Source of the DNA: Exiguobacterium sp. s48
GTDB lineage: Bacteria > Bacillota > Bacilli > Exiguobacteriales > Exiguobacteriaceae
Reading direction: 5' to 3'
Assembly: GCF_018617395.1 (NCBI RefSeq)
Contig: NZ_JACSKC010000001.1
Location: 1,798,001-1,862,000, forward strand
DNA: 64,000 nucleotides
The position numbers and the translations under genes are program-made. Shown piece after piece: positions 35,744-44,446 of the stretch. The number at the start of each line of letters is the position of its first letter. The stretch's first letter is position 1. Below the pieces are notes generated by a model, which saw nothing but the letters and a program-made list of their open reading frames with translations, was not told the DNA's origin and made no database searches.

Positions 35744-36771
35744 TACTCAATGCCCTCCTTTAGCACTTGATGATAGGTAAGGTACCAGTCAATGAATGCG
35801 TTCACGCCGTCTTGAATGGAAGTTTGCGGTTGAAAATCAATCGATTCGTATAGAGAAGATGAGTCCGCAAAGCTAGCAGGCACATCGCCTGCTTGAAGAG
35901 GAAGCAAACGAAGGATTGCCTTTTTGCCGACACGTTCTTCAATCGTTCGAATAAAGTCCATCAACGACACGGGTTGTTGATTCCCAATGTTATACACACG
36001 GAATGGGACGTCACTTCGGTCAGGAAGCGGTTGTTCATAGTCGAACTCTTCTTCTGCCATCGGTTCGATATCCATGAGTCGGACAATCGACTCAATGATG
36101 TCATCGATGTATGTGAAATCACGCTCCATCTCGCCGTAATTGTATACATCGATCGGTTCACCTTTTAAGATCGCCTCCGTGAATTTGTACAGTGCCATAT
36201 CCGGCCGTCCCCAAGGTCCGTAGACACTGAAGAATCGTAGGCCCGTTGTCTTGAGTCCGAATAAATGACTGTACGTATGAGCCATCAGCTCATTGGCTTT
36301 TTTCGATGCGGCGTATAGAGATAACGGATGGTCCACCGGATGCTGTTCAGAAAATGGCATCGCTTGATTCGAGCCATAGACCGAGCTCGATGATGCGTAA
36401 ATCAACTGATCTACCGGATAATAACGACACGCCTCTAATATATTCAAGAAGCCAACGATATTTGATTGGATATAGGCGTCCGGATTTTCTAAACTGTATC
36501 GCACCCCCGCCTGCGCCGCTAAATTGACCACGATTTGAGGTCGCGTTTTTTCAAAGACACGCGTGATGGCCATCTTGTTTTCAAGGGCATCCCGGTATAA
36601 TTTGAACCGCGGATGGGTCAACACATGAAGTCTTGATTCTTTTAGTCTCGGGTCATAATAATCGTTGACCACATCAATCCCAATGACATGGTGACCTTCT
36701 TTTAATAACCGTCGAGCCAGATGAAATCCGATGAACCCGGCTACCCCGGTGACGAGCACTGTTTTCTTCAT
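35743..36771 (-). CDS. NAD-dependent UDP-sugar 4-epimerase (UDP-glucuronate / UDP-HexNAcA type)
   Basis: 342 residues, extended SDR. GVAGFIGFHLARRLL near residue 9 binds NAD, then YASSSSVYGSN and the catalytic YAASK at about residues 149-153. FFSVYGPWGRPDMALYKFTEAIL with GEMERDFTYIDDI is the signature of UDP-glucuronate 4-epimerases (CapI/GAE). With the adjacent UDP-sugar dehydrogenase it could form UDP-galacturonate or UDP-GalNAcA. Start ATG overlaps the CapD-like gene by four bases (ATGA). Confidence 0.9.
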   Translation of the reverse strand: MKKTVLVTGVAGFIGFHLARRLLKEGHHVIGIDVVNDYYDPRLKESRLHVLTHPRFKLYRDALENKMAITRVFEKTRPQIVVNLAAQAGVRYSLENPDAYIQSNIVGFLNILEACRYYPVDQLIYASSSSVYGSNQAMPFSEQHPVDHPLSLYAASKKANELMAHTYSHLFGLKTTGLRFFSVYGPWGRPDMALYKFTEAILKGEPIDVYNYGEMERDFTYIDDIIESIVRLMDIEPMAEEEFDYEQPLPDRSDVPFRVYNIGNQQPVSLMDFIRTIEERVGKKAILRLLPLQAGDVPASFADSSSLYESIDFQPQTSIQDGVNAFIDWYLTYHQVLKEGIE

Positions 36772-38678
36772 AACGACTTCCTCCTTTGCGCTGACTCGTT
36801 GACTCGCATCCGTACCGGTTCAATTTGTGGACCGAAAATACTTTCCATCACTTCTTCTGGTAATTCGTTATTGGCGACAAATAATAAGAAAGAGGTGAGT
36901 CCGTTCGATTGATCGAGCAGATGCTCAATTGTTTTTAAAATCGGATCGACCGATTTAAACGGTCTCGTACAACCGACAAAGATTTTTTCATATACTTGAT
37001 TCGTATGTTCGCTCGAGGCAAGTAGTTCTTCGAACAACTTTTCACCAGGGCGAATACCACTGAACTGAATCGGGATTTGTTCGAGTGTAAAACCACTCAA
37101 TGTAATCATTCGCTTCGCAAGATCTACAATTTTGACTGGGTTGCCCATATCGAGTACGAATACTTCTCCTCCGCTCGCGAGCACGCTCGCTTGAATGACG
37201 AGACGACTCGCTTCTGGAATGGTCATAAAGTATCGGGTCATCTCAGGATGCGTCACCGTAATCGGTCCGCCTTTTTGAATCTGTTCCTTGAAGAGCGGGA
37301 CAACCGAACCTCGACTCCCTAAGACATTGCCGAAACGTACAACTGAAAATCTTGTCTCGCTATGTCTCGCCTGCTGCTGCACCACCATTTCTGCCACACG
37401 TTTCGTCGCACCCATCACGTTCGTTGGATTGACCGCCTTGTCTGTCGAGATCATGACGAATCGTTTTACTCCGAAGAAATCAGCGACCTCCACCATATTC
37501 TTTGTCCCGTAAATATTATTCTTTACGGCTTCCCTTGGGTTGTCTTCCATGAGCGGAACATGCTTATGAGCTGCCGCATGATAGACAACGTCTGGTCGAT
37601 ACTGATCAAACACTTCTGTTAATCGAGCCCGATCCTGGACGTCACCGATGACGGGACAAATTTCTGTATCGGACCCAAGTAAGCGAAGCTCTCGATCAAT
37701 CGCATATATGCTATTTTCACCATGTCCAAACAGAATCAGTTTCCCTGGATGAAACTTCAGCAATTGACGACAAAGCTCGGAACCAATCGATCCTCCTGCA
37801 CCCGAGATGAAAATCGTCAACCCGCTCAACGTTTGAGAGATTTCCGAAACATCGAGCTGAACCGGTTCACGTCCGAGTAAATCTTCGATGGCCACTTCTC
37901 GAATTTCATTTAATGACACTTTGCCGGATGCGAGTTCCGCAAGCATCGGTAGTGCATGAGATTCCACGCCCGTCTTTTCAATTCGTTTCAGCAGTTGGAC
38001 GCGATCTCCGTATGGAAGAGAAGGAATGGCCAACACAACCACTTCGATATTCAGCTCTTCAATTTTTCTCTCCAGTAAATCAATCGAACCGATGACCGGT
38101 GTTCCGTGAATGTAAAGACGGTGAAGCAATGGATTATCATCCAACACCCCAACGACATGAAGGACGTTGGTCCGGTGTTCTTTCAATTCTTTAATGATTT
38201 TTTGGCCCGATTCGCCGCCACCAATGACCAATGTCGCTTTCCCGTTCGACACCGGTGCATGAAATTGGAAGAACGACCGTGTTCTTGCGACGAGACGGAT
38301 AAATAACATTCCGTTAAACGCGATTAAGCTTTGAATAAAAATTGCTTGATAGGAAAAGCCATCCAACAATAAGTAGGATGCAAATAAAACGAACGTATCA
38401 CTCATGACCAATACAATCGCCAGGAGTTGCAATTCACGCATCGATCCATAGCGCCAGTCGATTCGGTATACCCGAGTCACCCATCCTAAAATGAGAAGAA
38501 CGAGTGTCTTCAATCCGAGGATTGAGATCAAATCTAACGGATCAGACGTTACCGTTGGATCATTTGCAAAGAATAGGTCAAATGTCACAAAAATTGCGAG
38601 TGCCGCAATCGTAATATCGAGTAACATCAAGAGCGCATTTTTTCGATCAATGGGAGACCGAACAGTTGGAGTACTCAT
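36768..38678 (-). CDS. Membrane-bound CapD/EpsC/WbpM-like nucleotide-sugar 4,6-dehydratase
   Basis: 636 residues. Four N-terminal membrane segments (about 10-130), then a CoA-binding-like Rossmann domain (LVIGGGESGQKIIKEL), then the SDR catalytic domain: ISGAGGSIGSELCRQLL, YHAAAHKHVPLMEDNP and the modified active-site pair STDK...NVMGATKRVAE, PGEKLFEELL. This is the large form that acts on UDP-GlcNAc to begin bacillosamine, QuiNAc or FucNAc synthesis. ATG 38678 has AAGGTGGT 6 nt upstream; 20 extra codons further upstream are not supported. First gene of the polysaccharide operon. Confidence 0.93.
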   Translation of the reverse strand: MSTPTVRSPIDRKNALLMLLDITIAALAIFVTFDLFFANDPTVTSDPLDLISILGLKTLVLLILGWVTRVYRIDWRYGSMRELQLLAIVLVMSDTFVLFASYLLLDGFSYQAIFIQSLIAFNGMLFIRLVARTRSFFQFHAPVSNGKATLVIGGGESGQKIIKELKEHRTNVLHVVGVLDDNPLLHRLYIHGTPVIGSIDLLERKIEELNIEVVVLAIPSLPYGDRVQLLKRIEKTGVESHALPMLAELASGKVSLNEIREVAIEDLLGREPVQLDVSEISQTLSGLTIFISGAGGSIGSELCRQLLKFHPGKLILFGHGENSIYAIDRELRLLGSDTEICPVIGDVQDRARLTEVFDQYRPDVVYHAAAHKHVPLMEDNPREAVKNNIYGTKNMVEVADFFGVKRFVMISTDKAVNPTNVMGATKRVAEMVVQQQARHSETRFSVVRFGNVLGSRGSVVPLFKEQIQKGGPITVTHPEMTRYFMTIPEASRLVIQASVLASGGEVFVLDMGNPVKIVDLAKRMITLSGFTLEQIPIQFSGIRPGEKLFEELLASSEHTNQVYEKIFVGCTRPFKSVDPILKTIEHLLDQSNGLTSFLLFVANNELPEEVMESIFGPQIEPVRMRVNESAQRRKSL

Positions 38679-39074
38679 CCTTTCACCACCTTCCATCCCA
38701 ATCAGCTTCGAGTTGATGCTAGATAAGTACCCGTTCAAGATTCACAATTCAAAAGAAAAGAATAGCTTTTTGATACGAATGACATTTCGTCATGAAACGG
38801 TTTAACAAATGTGTAATGAGTTTTTCTTTTCTTTTGTGAATATTTTTAATTCATATGGGTATTATGGGAAGTATAAGGTAGGACATTTGGATTATTTTCA
38901 CTTTGAAATTTTGTTTATGTCGCATTATCCCAAAGCAGTAAACGAATTCACATGTCCTTTACATCATCTCTCGTCACTGAATAATCTTTCTAGCTTTCCT
39001 TTAGGACCACCATTGTTTGACCACACCATGACCTTTGAAGCCACAACACGCTTCTGAAAAGGAGAGACATCACG
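38679..39074. promoter_or_regulatory. 396-bp divergent control region of the polysaccharide operon and repeat-protein gene
   Basis: No gene seen. AT-rich, holding the promoters of the leftward operon and of the rightward four-repeat protein gene. The inverted repeat ATGAC-ATTTC-GTCAT lies at 38779-38793, about 100 bp before the operon start codon. I find no convincing -35/-10 pair for either direction. A regulatory target for the flanking repeat proteins would be expected here, but this is inference. Confidence 0.5.
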
Positions 39075-39827
39075 ATGAAACGATGGACAGAGCAACAGAT
39101 CCTCTCATGCCTAAGACAAGCAGCAGACGAACTCGATGAATTTGACACAAAACAGTACACACTATGGGCCCGCAACAAAGACGTCCCCTCCCTATCGACC
39201 GTGATCTACAAATTTGGTTCTTGGCGGGAAGCCGTTCAGGCGGCGGAGATTAAGATGTTGTATCGTTATTACTCAGATGAAGATATTTTGACGGCACTGA
39301 TTGAGGCCTCGGAAGAACTCGAGCTCTTTACGAGCCAGACGTATCGTGCCTGGGCAAAAATTTCACAAGCCCCTTCTTTGACGCTGATCAGTAGCCGATT
39401 CGGTTCGTGGTCAAATGCGTTACGTGAAGCCAAACTTCAAACGACGACGGTACGGAACAATGAAGAACGCATCATCCAAGCGTTGATTGAGGCCTCTGAA
39501 AAGCTAGAGCGTCTCACGTCCCAACATTACGCGGTATGGGCACAAGAAAAAGGCTATCCGACAGTGGCGACAATCGCTCGAAAATATGGATCATGGAGCT
39601 ATGCACTTTTCGTCTTGGATATCGCGCCACCGAAACGCAAGTGGGACGAGGAAGACGTCATTGATGCCTTGCGCTTAGCCAAAACAGAGCTACCGCATTT
39701 TAGTATCCTTCATTACCGAAAATGGGCTGAAGGTCGAAACGTCCCGAGTACATCGACGATCAATGCGTTGTTCGGAAGCTGGACGGCCGCTTTAAAATGT
39801 ATGGAGGAACAAAAAGTAAAACAATAA
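39075..39827 (+). CDS. Four-repeat protein of the homing-endonuclease-associated repeat family (copy 2)
   Basis: 250 residues with the same architecture as the protein at 29779: four repeats of about 55-60 residues (roughly 4-58, 67-121, 129-183, 190-245). They are built on ILxxLxxAxxEL..F....Y..WA....PS..TI...FGSW..AL, for example YTLWARNKDVPSLSTVIYK, YRAWAKISQAPSLTLISSR, YAVWAQEKGYPTVATIARK and YRKWAEGRNVPSTSTINAL, each followed by an (F/Y)GSW box. No HNH or other nuclease motif, no membrane segment. AAAAGGAGAG precedes the ATG. It lies divergent from the polysaccharide operon and ends at a bidirectional terminator, so it is transcribed alone. Predicted DNA binding; a regulator of the operon is a reasonable hypothesis. 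Confidence 0.75.
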   Translation: MKRWTEQQILSCLRQAADELDEFDTKQYTLWARNKDVPSLSTVIYKFGSWREAVQAAEIKMLYRYYSDEDILTALIEASEELELFTSQTYRAWAKISQAPSLTLISSRFGSWSNALREAKLQTTTVRNNEERIIQALIEASEKLERLTSQHYAVWAQEKGYPTVATIARKYGSWSYALFVLDIAPPKRKWDEEDVIDALRLAKTELPHFSILHYRKWAEGRNVPSTSTINALFGSWTAALKCMEEQKVKQ

Positions 39828-39847
39828 CCTACACAGATGAACGCATA

Positions 39848-39881
39848 CAAAAGCGCCGACTCAACAGAGTCGACGCTTTTT
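39848..39881. terminator. Bidirectional terminator between repeat-protein gene and sbtA
   Basis: AAAGCG-C-CGACTC / GAGTCG-A-CGCTTT stem with loop AACA and T runs on both strands. Confidence 0.85.
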
Positions 39882-40837
39882 CATGTGACGATAGCAATAT
39901 ATAACGGAATGCCAACTAACAAATTGAACGGGAACGTCACGGCAAGGGACAGGGTCAAATAAAAGGAAGGTTTCGCATCTGGGACCGATGCCTGTAACAT
40001 TGCGGGAGCAGCAATATACGACCCGCTCGCCGCGAGTGTCATCAAGAGAATTGTTCCGCCATCAGATAAATTAGCGATATTCGCAGCGACAAAGCCGACA
40101 AGTGCCCCGACTAATGGAAACACCATGCCCATGATCACAAACTTCAAGCCATATGACGGCACCGTCTTCAACTGCTGTCCGACTTTTACCCCTAGACCTA
40201 ATAAGAATAGAAGTAACACACCTGGGAACAAGTCGACGAAAAATGGTTTGAGCGGTGTGGCATCTGGTGTCACAAGTCCCACGATTAGACCTGCAAACAT
40301 CAAGAGGATACTTTTCGAGAACAAACTATCCCGTAGCACAGACAGAGAGTTCGTCTTCCCTGACGTGGCCGTGATCCCCATGACCTGTGTTTGATTGTAT
40401 AGCAGTAGCGCCACAATCAGACCGGGGATTTCAAGGACGACGACCAATGTCGTCATGAACGGCTCGTAGGCGATCCCGAGCCGTTCGAGCTGTGTCGACG
40501 CGGCTACATAGGTGACGAGCGATACCGAGCCGAACGTCGCAGCCATGGCAATTCGCTCGGGAAATGAGAATTTAAGTATTCCCCCGACGTAGAACGCGAG
40601 TGTCGGCAGTAAAATCCCACTCAACAGCGTCACGGTCAGCGGTAATGCGATGTCTACAAAAGATACCGCGGCGAGTCCCATGCCTCCCTTCAGTCCGATG
40701 GCAAGCAATAAGTAAATGTTAAGCGTCGTGCTCAATGCATCCGGGATTGTTAAGTTTGATTTTCCGACTGCGGCGATGACACCCGTCACGAATAAGAGTA
40801 CCGGGGCGCTCGTCAATAAAAATAAGAACAATTCCAT
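39881..40837 (-). CDS. SbtA-family sodium-dependent bicarbonate transporter
   Basis: 318 residues, about ten membrane segments in two inverted halves. IPDALSTTLNIYLLLAIGLKGG near residue 31 and the matching FPGVLLLFLLGLGVKVGQQLK near residue 205, with LAASGSYIAAPAMLQASVPDAKPSFYLTLSLAVTFPFN, are the SbtA (DUF897) signature. Expected: Na+-coupled bicarbonate uptake; the cyanobacterial partner SbtB is not encoded nearby. AAGGAGG precedes the ATG. Expression passes through the structured leader at 40838-41023 and its terminator. Confidence 0.85.
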   Translation of the reverse strand: MELFLFLLTSAPVLLFVTGVIAAVGKSNLTIPDALSTTLNIYLLLAIGLKGGMGLAAVSFVDIALPLTVTLLSGILLPTLAFYVGGILKFSFPERIAMAATFGSVSLVTYVAASTQLERLGIAYEPFMTTLVVVLEIPGLIVALLLYNQTQVMGITATSGKTNSLSVLRDSLFSKSILLMFAGLIVGLVTPDATPLKPFFVDLFPGVLLLFLLGLGVKVGQQLKTVPSYGLKFVIMGMVFPLVGALVGFVAANIANLSDGGTILLMTLAASGSYIAAPAMLQASVPDAKPSFYLTLSLAVTFPFNLLVGIPLYIAIVT

Positions 40838-40855
40838 ACATTTTCCTCCTTGGCG

Positions 40856-41059
40856 ACAAAAAAGCGCACACCTAAAGAAGGTGTGCGCTGTATGCCGACG
40901 GCTCGACTAATCGCTCCGTCAGGCCGACAACTGTCGGTTGATTAAATTGGTCAGTAGCTCCGTAAGAAGATTTCGAAAGCACGCCTCATGACGACTCGTC
41001 CAGTCGATCCTCTATACGTCTCTGATTTTTATTTTAAAAAGGTGACGTTTCGTTGTCAA
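40856..41059 (-). promoter_or_regulatory. sbtA promoter and structured, terminator-ending leader (candidate riboswitch)
   Basis: A near-perfect promoter on the reverse strand, TTGACA (41059-41054), 17 bp, TAAAAT (41036-41031), starts a leader of about 185 nt. It carries hairpins CGACU-GGACG-AGUCG, CCGAC-AGUU-GUCGG and GACGG...CCGUC, and ends in a 10-bp terminator AGCGCACACC/GGTGTGCGCT with six T (40889-40858), 18 nt before the start codon. The upstream segment AGGCGUGC (40986-40979) could pair with GCACACCU of the terminator arm as an antiterminator. I do not recognise the class. It is not obviously SAM, FMN, lysine, glycine, ydaO or T-box. Confidence 0.55.
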
Positions 41060-41415
41060 TCGGTTTGATCCCAAGGTGCATCTAAACGAAACACGATGAG
41101 ACGTTCGCCTGTTTTCGTACTGATGTCCGTGTGGAGCGAGACAATCGAACGACCGAGCACTTGCCCGACAATCGTTTCAAGTTGACTCCGTCCGGATTCG
41201 ACGAGATTGTTGCGGTATTTCTTCAATTGCTCGCGACCCGCCGACTTGATGGCCAAGTCATACTCGGCCGGCGTCAACACCCCTTGAAGTGTGACGATGG
41301 CGAGGTCTCGAAGCAGGTCTGCCTTACACGTCAATGACCCGCGCCCCAAGTATTCTTTCTCCCATTGGGTGATACGGGCACTCAGTTCCATTTCCAGCTG
41401 ACCCTTTTTTCGCAT
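41056..41415 (-). CDS. DUF2294 family protein
   Basis: 119 residues with the DUF2294 pattern: an N-terminal helix (ARITQWEKEYLGRGS), LAIVTLQGVLTPAEYDLA, then REQLKKYRNNLVESGRSQLETIVGQVLGRSIVSLHTDI and a final VFRLDAPW. Small, soluble, no signal peptide or metal motif. Its ATG directly follows the speB stop (TAAATG), so it is probably coupled to speE-speB. Family function is not established; members are often found near ion or bicarbonate transport genes, and here sbtA lies just downstream. Confidence 0.8.
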   Translation of the reverse strand: MRKKGQLEMELSARITQWEKEYLGRGSLTCKADLLRDLAIVTLQGVLTPAEYDLAIKSAGREQLKKYRNNLVESGRSQLETIVGQVLGRSIVSLHTDISTKTGERLIVFRLDAPWDQTD

Positions 41416-42297
41416 TTACTTCACGAATCCAATCATCATCTCACGAAGAATCTTAGCTGCTGCGATGGCTGTCATATCTGACTGATCGTATGCCGGTGAT
41501 ACTTCGACAAGGTCTGCACCGATGATGTCGAGGTCTGCGTTCGCAATGGCATGTACCGCTTCGAGCAATTCTTTCGTCGAGATGCCACCGATTTCTTGTG
41601 TCCCTGTCCCTGGTGCCGCTGAAGGGTCGAGAACGTCGATGTCAATCGTGACATATACTTTTTTCCCAGCGAGTGTCGGTAAGACACGCTTGAGAGGCTC
41701 GATGACTTCAAATTGATGCATGTTGTAGCCGACTTCACGAGCCCACTCAAACTCTTCTTTCATCCCTGAACGAATCCCGAACGAGTAACAGTTCGATGGT
41801 CCAATCAAGTTTGCCGCTTTTTTGAGCGGAGTCGAGTGTGAAAGCGGTTCGCCTTCATACTCATCACGAAGATCCGTATGTGCATCCAAGTGGAGGATGA
41901 CAAAGTCGTTGCCATACACGTCATGCATCGCTTTTATGATTGGCCATGTGACGAGATGCTCCCCACCCATTCCGAGTGGGAACTTACCTGCTTTGACAAC
42001 ATCTTTGACGAACGCCTCAATCATATCGAGCGACTTCGGTGCGTTCCCGAATGGAAGCGGGATATCTCCTGCATCGTACACCGCTGCATCTGCCAAGTCA
42101 CCGTCTAAATACGGGCTATATTCTTCAAGTCCGATCGATACTTCACGAATCCGGTTCGGACCGAAACGTGAGCCTGGGCGGAAGCTGACCGTCCAGTCCA
42201 TTGGCATCCCGTAAAGAACCGTCTTCGCCTCTGTCACCTCTGGGAGGCTGGCGATAAACACTTTACCTGAGTAGGCTTCATCGAAACGCTTAATCAT
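41416..42297 (-). CDS. speB: Agmatinase
   Basis: 293 residues, arginase-fold Mn2+ enzyme hydrolysing agmatine to putrescine and urea. Metal ligands in [27 protein letters not shown] and [17 protein letters not shown] are intact, as is the late [18 protein letters not shown] segment. Overlaps speE by four bases (ATGA) and is directly followed by the DUF2294 gene. With speE it makes spermidine from agmatine, as in the B. subtilis speE-speB operon. Confidence 0.97.
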   Translation of the reverse strand: MIKRFDEAYSGKVFIASLPEVTEAKTVLYGMPMDWTVSFRPGSRFGPNRIREVSIGLEEYSPYLDGDLADAAVYDAGDIPLPFGNAPKSLDMIEAFVKDVVKAGKFPLGMGGEHLVTWPIIKAMHDVYGNDFVILHLDAHTDLRDEYEGEPLSHSTPLKKAANLIGPSNCYSFGIRSGMKEEFEWAREVGYNMHQFEVIEPLKRVLPTLAGKKVYVTIDIDVLDPSAAPGTGTQEIGGISTKELLEAVHAIANADLDIIGADLVEVSPAYDQSDMTAIAAAKILREMMIGFVK

Positions 42298-43133
42298 TTT
42301 GTCAAATCCTCCACGAATTTAGGAAGAACGAATGCTGCGTTGTGAAGCTTCGGCGTGTAGTACTTCGTTTCGATATCATGGAAACGTTCAGCTGATACTT
42401 GTTCCGGGTCGTATTTCTTCGAACCGATTGTGAACGTCCACATGCCACTCGGATACGTTGGTACGTTTGCCGTGTACAATTTCGTGATTGGGAAGATTTC
42501 CTTCACGTCACGTTGAACCGTTTGAATCAGTTCTGGTGTGAACCATGGGTTATCTGTTTGTGCGACAAAGATGCCATCCTCTTTGAGCGCTTTCGAGATT
42601 CCTGCATAGAACCCTTTTGTGAAGAGGTTTGCTGCTGGTCCGACTGGTTCAGTCGAGTCGACCATGATGACATCGTACTCGTTTTCTGACTTGGCGATAT
42701 GCATGAAACCGTCACCGACGATGACTTCTACACGTGGGTTATCGAGTTCACCCGCAATATTTGGTAAGTATTTCTTCGAATATTCAATGACTTTCCCGTC
42801 GATATCAACGAGAACCGCTTTTTCCACTGATGGGTGTTTCATAATTTCACGGATGACACCGCCGTCTCCCCCGCCGACAACAAGTACATGTTTCGGATTC
42901 GGGTGTGTAAAGAGTGGGACGTGTGCGACCATCTCGTGATAGACGAATTCGTCCTTATCCGTCGTCATGACCATTCCGTCAAGTAACAACATCGTTCCGA
43001 ACTCGTCCGTTTCGACCATCTCTAGTCGTTGAAACTCCGTTTGTTCGCTCTCATAAACGTGGTTTACACGGAACGTAATTCCGTAATCTTCTGTTTGGTG
43101 CTCCGTAAACCATAATTTTAATTTTTGGTCCAT
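42294..43133 (-). CDS. speE: Spermidine synthase
   Basis: 279 residues; transfers aminopropyl from decarboxylated SAM to putrescine. [18 protein letters not shown] start, [21 protein letters not shown], the SAM site [18 protein letters not shown] near residue 83 and [10 protein letters not shown] with the catalytic Asp. The ATG at 43133 has AAAGGGG 8 nt upstream; a long upstream in-frame extension lacks similarity. speB follows with overlap. B. subtilis has the same pair, with ywhD nearby, and a ywhD homologue also lies in this window at 49629. Confidence 0.97.
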   Translation of the reverse strand: MDQKLKLWFTEHQTEDYGITFRVNHVYESEQTEFQRLEMVETDEFGTMLLLDGMVMTTDKDEFVYHEMVAHVPLFTHPNPKHVLVVGGGDGGVIREIMKHPSVEKAVLVDIDGKVIEYSKKYLPNIAGELDNPRVEVIVGDGFMHIAKSENEYDVIMVDSTEPVGPAANLFTKGFYAGISKALKEDGIFVAQTDNPWFTPELIQTVQRDVKEIFPITKLYTANVPTYPSGMWTFTIGSKKYDPEQVSAERFHDIETKYYTPKLHNAAFVLPKFVEDLTK

Positions 43134-43334
43134 CGATAGAACCCCTTTCTGTTCAAAAAGTTGTTCGTATGCGAGTGGCGTTTTGAGGCGCTTCTTAATC
43201 ATACGATAGGAAGTATACAAAACCTGTACCCATTTTGCACGATTTTTTTGTGGAACTGATTCAGAATGTGAGTTTTTTGTGAGATACGACCGATATACTG
43301 AATGAACCAATTCTGAATCGAAAGGTGGAATAGT

Positions 43335-44273
43335 ATGTGGTCACCCTGTGCTTCTTGTAACACAACCATTCCTTTGATTGCTCAAGGAACGCTCGTCACG
43401 AAATTCAAAGAATACTCTTATAAATCGTTTGAAGAACTCGACACACTCCTTATGCATGCGGACGGAACGGTTTACTGTGTCGATCCTGAAACGAACCGTC
43501 AGACACCGCCGCTTGAGGTCGAAGCGCTACAAGATCAGCTTGCCAATCGACACATCATTGAACAGATTCAACATGGGACGTTCGAGAGCCATCTCCAACC
43601 AATCATCTTCCTCAACTCGAAGGAAACGTTTGGGTACGAGGCGCTCCTCCGTAGCGGCGCCAACATCTCGCCCTATGATTTATTCCGGACGGCAAACCGT
43701 TTCGGCCTACACTCAAAGCTCGATCAACGCGCCCGCGCCGAGGCAATCAAAGCAACGTTTGAAGCCGTCGCCCCTCACCAAAAGACATTCATCAACTTCT
43801 TGCCCTCGACGATTTACAACCCGGACTATTGTCTCCAGCATACGTTCGATATCATCGACCGCTATGACCTCAGTCCAGATCGTTTTATCTTTGAAGTCGT
43901 CGAGACGGAAAAAGTACACGACGTCGATCATCTCCAACACGTGTTTTCCACATATAAACAACGCGGGATGCAAGTCGCGCTAGACGATGTCGGGGCTGGC
44001 TTCTCGACGATCGATATGCTGAAGCGACTCGAACCGGATTACGTTAAAATTGACCGTTCGTACATCTCGTTTTGTGATGAAGATGCTGAAAAACGTACAT
44101 TCCTCAAACAAGTTCGTGAATTGACCCACTCAATGGGGATCACACTTCTTGCTGAAGGTGTCGAACGCGCGGAAGAGGCAGATGTGTGTCGTGAACTCGG
44201 GTTCGATTTGGCACAAGGTTATTTCTACGGGAAACCAGTCCCAGCCAATCAATACAAGATTGAAATTTCATAA
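43335..44273 (+). CDS. EAL-domain c-di-GMP phosphodiesterase with N-terminal CxxC
   Basis: 312 residues. The N-terminal 70 residues carry [10 protein letters not shown] (a possible zinc or redox knuckle). The EAL domain follows from about residue 75: FGYEALLR (EAL), FINFLP (metal Asn), [23 protein letters not shown] (the usual DDFGTGYS form is DDVGAGFS), DYVKIDR (Lys), LAEGVE and AQGYFYGKP. All metal-binding and general-base residues I can check are kept, so it should hydrolyse c-di-GMP to pGpG. AAAGGTGG precedes the ATG. It is a single gene with its own terminator; no GGDEF domain is attached. Confidence 0.9.
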   Translation: MWSPCASCNTTIPLIAQGTLVTKFKEYSYKSFEELDTLLMHADGTVYCVDPETNRQTPPLEVEALQDQLANRHIIEQIQHGTFESHLQPIIFLNSKETFGYEALLRSGANISPYDLFRTANRFGLHSKLDQRARAEAIKATFEAVAPHQKTFINFLPSTIYNPDYCLQHTFDIIDRYDLSPDRFIFEVVETEKVHDVDHLQHVFSTYKQRGMQVALDDVGAGFSTIDMLKRLEPDYVKIDRSYISFCDEDAEKRTFLKQVRELTHSMGITLLAEGVERAEEADVCRELGFDLAQGYFYGKPVPANQYKIEIS

Positions 44274-44282
44274 TCCCTACCT

Positions 44283-44324
44283 AAAGTGCAGGAATCGGCT
44301 TCGTCGACATCCTGTGCTTTTTTT
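44283..44324 (+). terminator. Terminator after the EAL gene
   Basis: AAAGTGCAGGA / TCCTGTGCTTT stem with two G-T pairs, an inner TTCG-containing loop, then seven T. Confidence 0.8.
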
Positions 44325-44446
44325 AAGTAAAAATACTTTCTCCAGCATTCTCATGTTGTTTCATCGATTTTTAGGTTTCGGTCAGAGGTGTTCAGGAGAT
44401 AGCCTATTATAGAAGATGGATGTGCGCGGAAAAGGTGGGTGAAAAG

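Noticed and set aside
31680-36771. A complete Wzx/Wzy capsule locus
   Set aside because: No flippase, polymerase, priming glycosyltransferase or chain-length regulator is present; the operon supplies precursors and one transferase only.
40838-41023. Assigning the sbtA leader to SAM, ydaO, T-box, glycine, lysine, FMN or guanidine-II riboswitches
   Set aside because: The conserved core sequences of these classes are not found; the single ACGA-containing hairpin loop is not enough for guanidine-II, which needs two.
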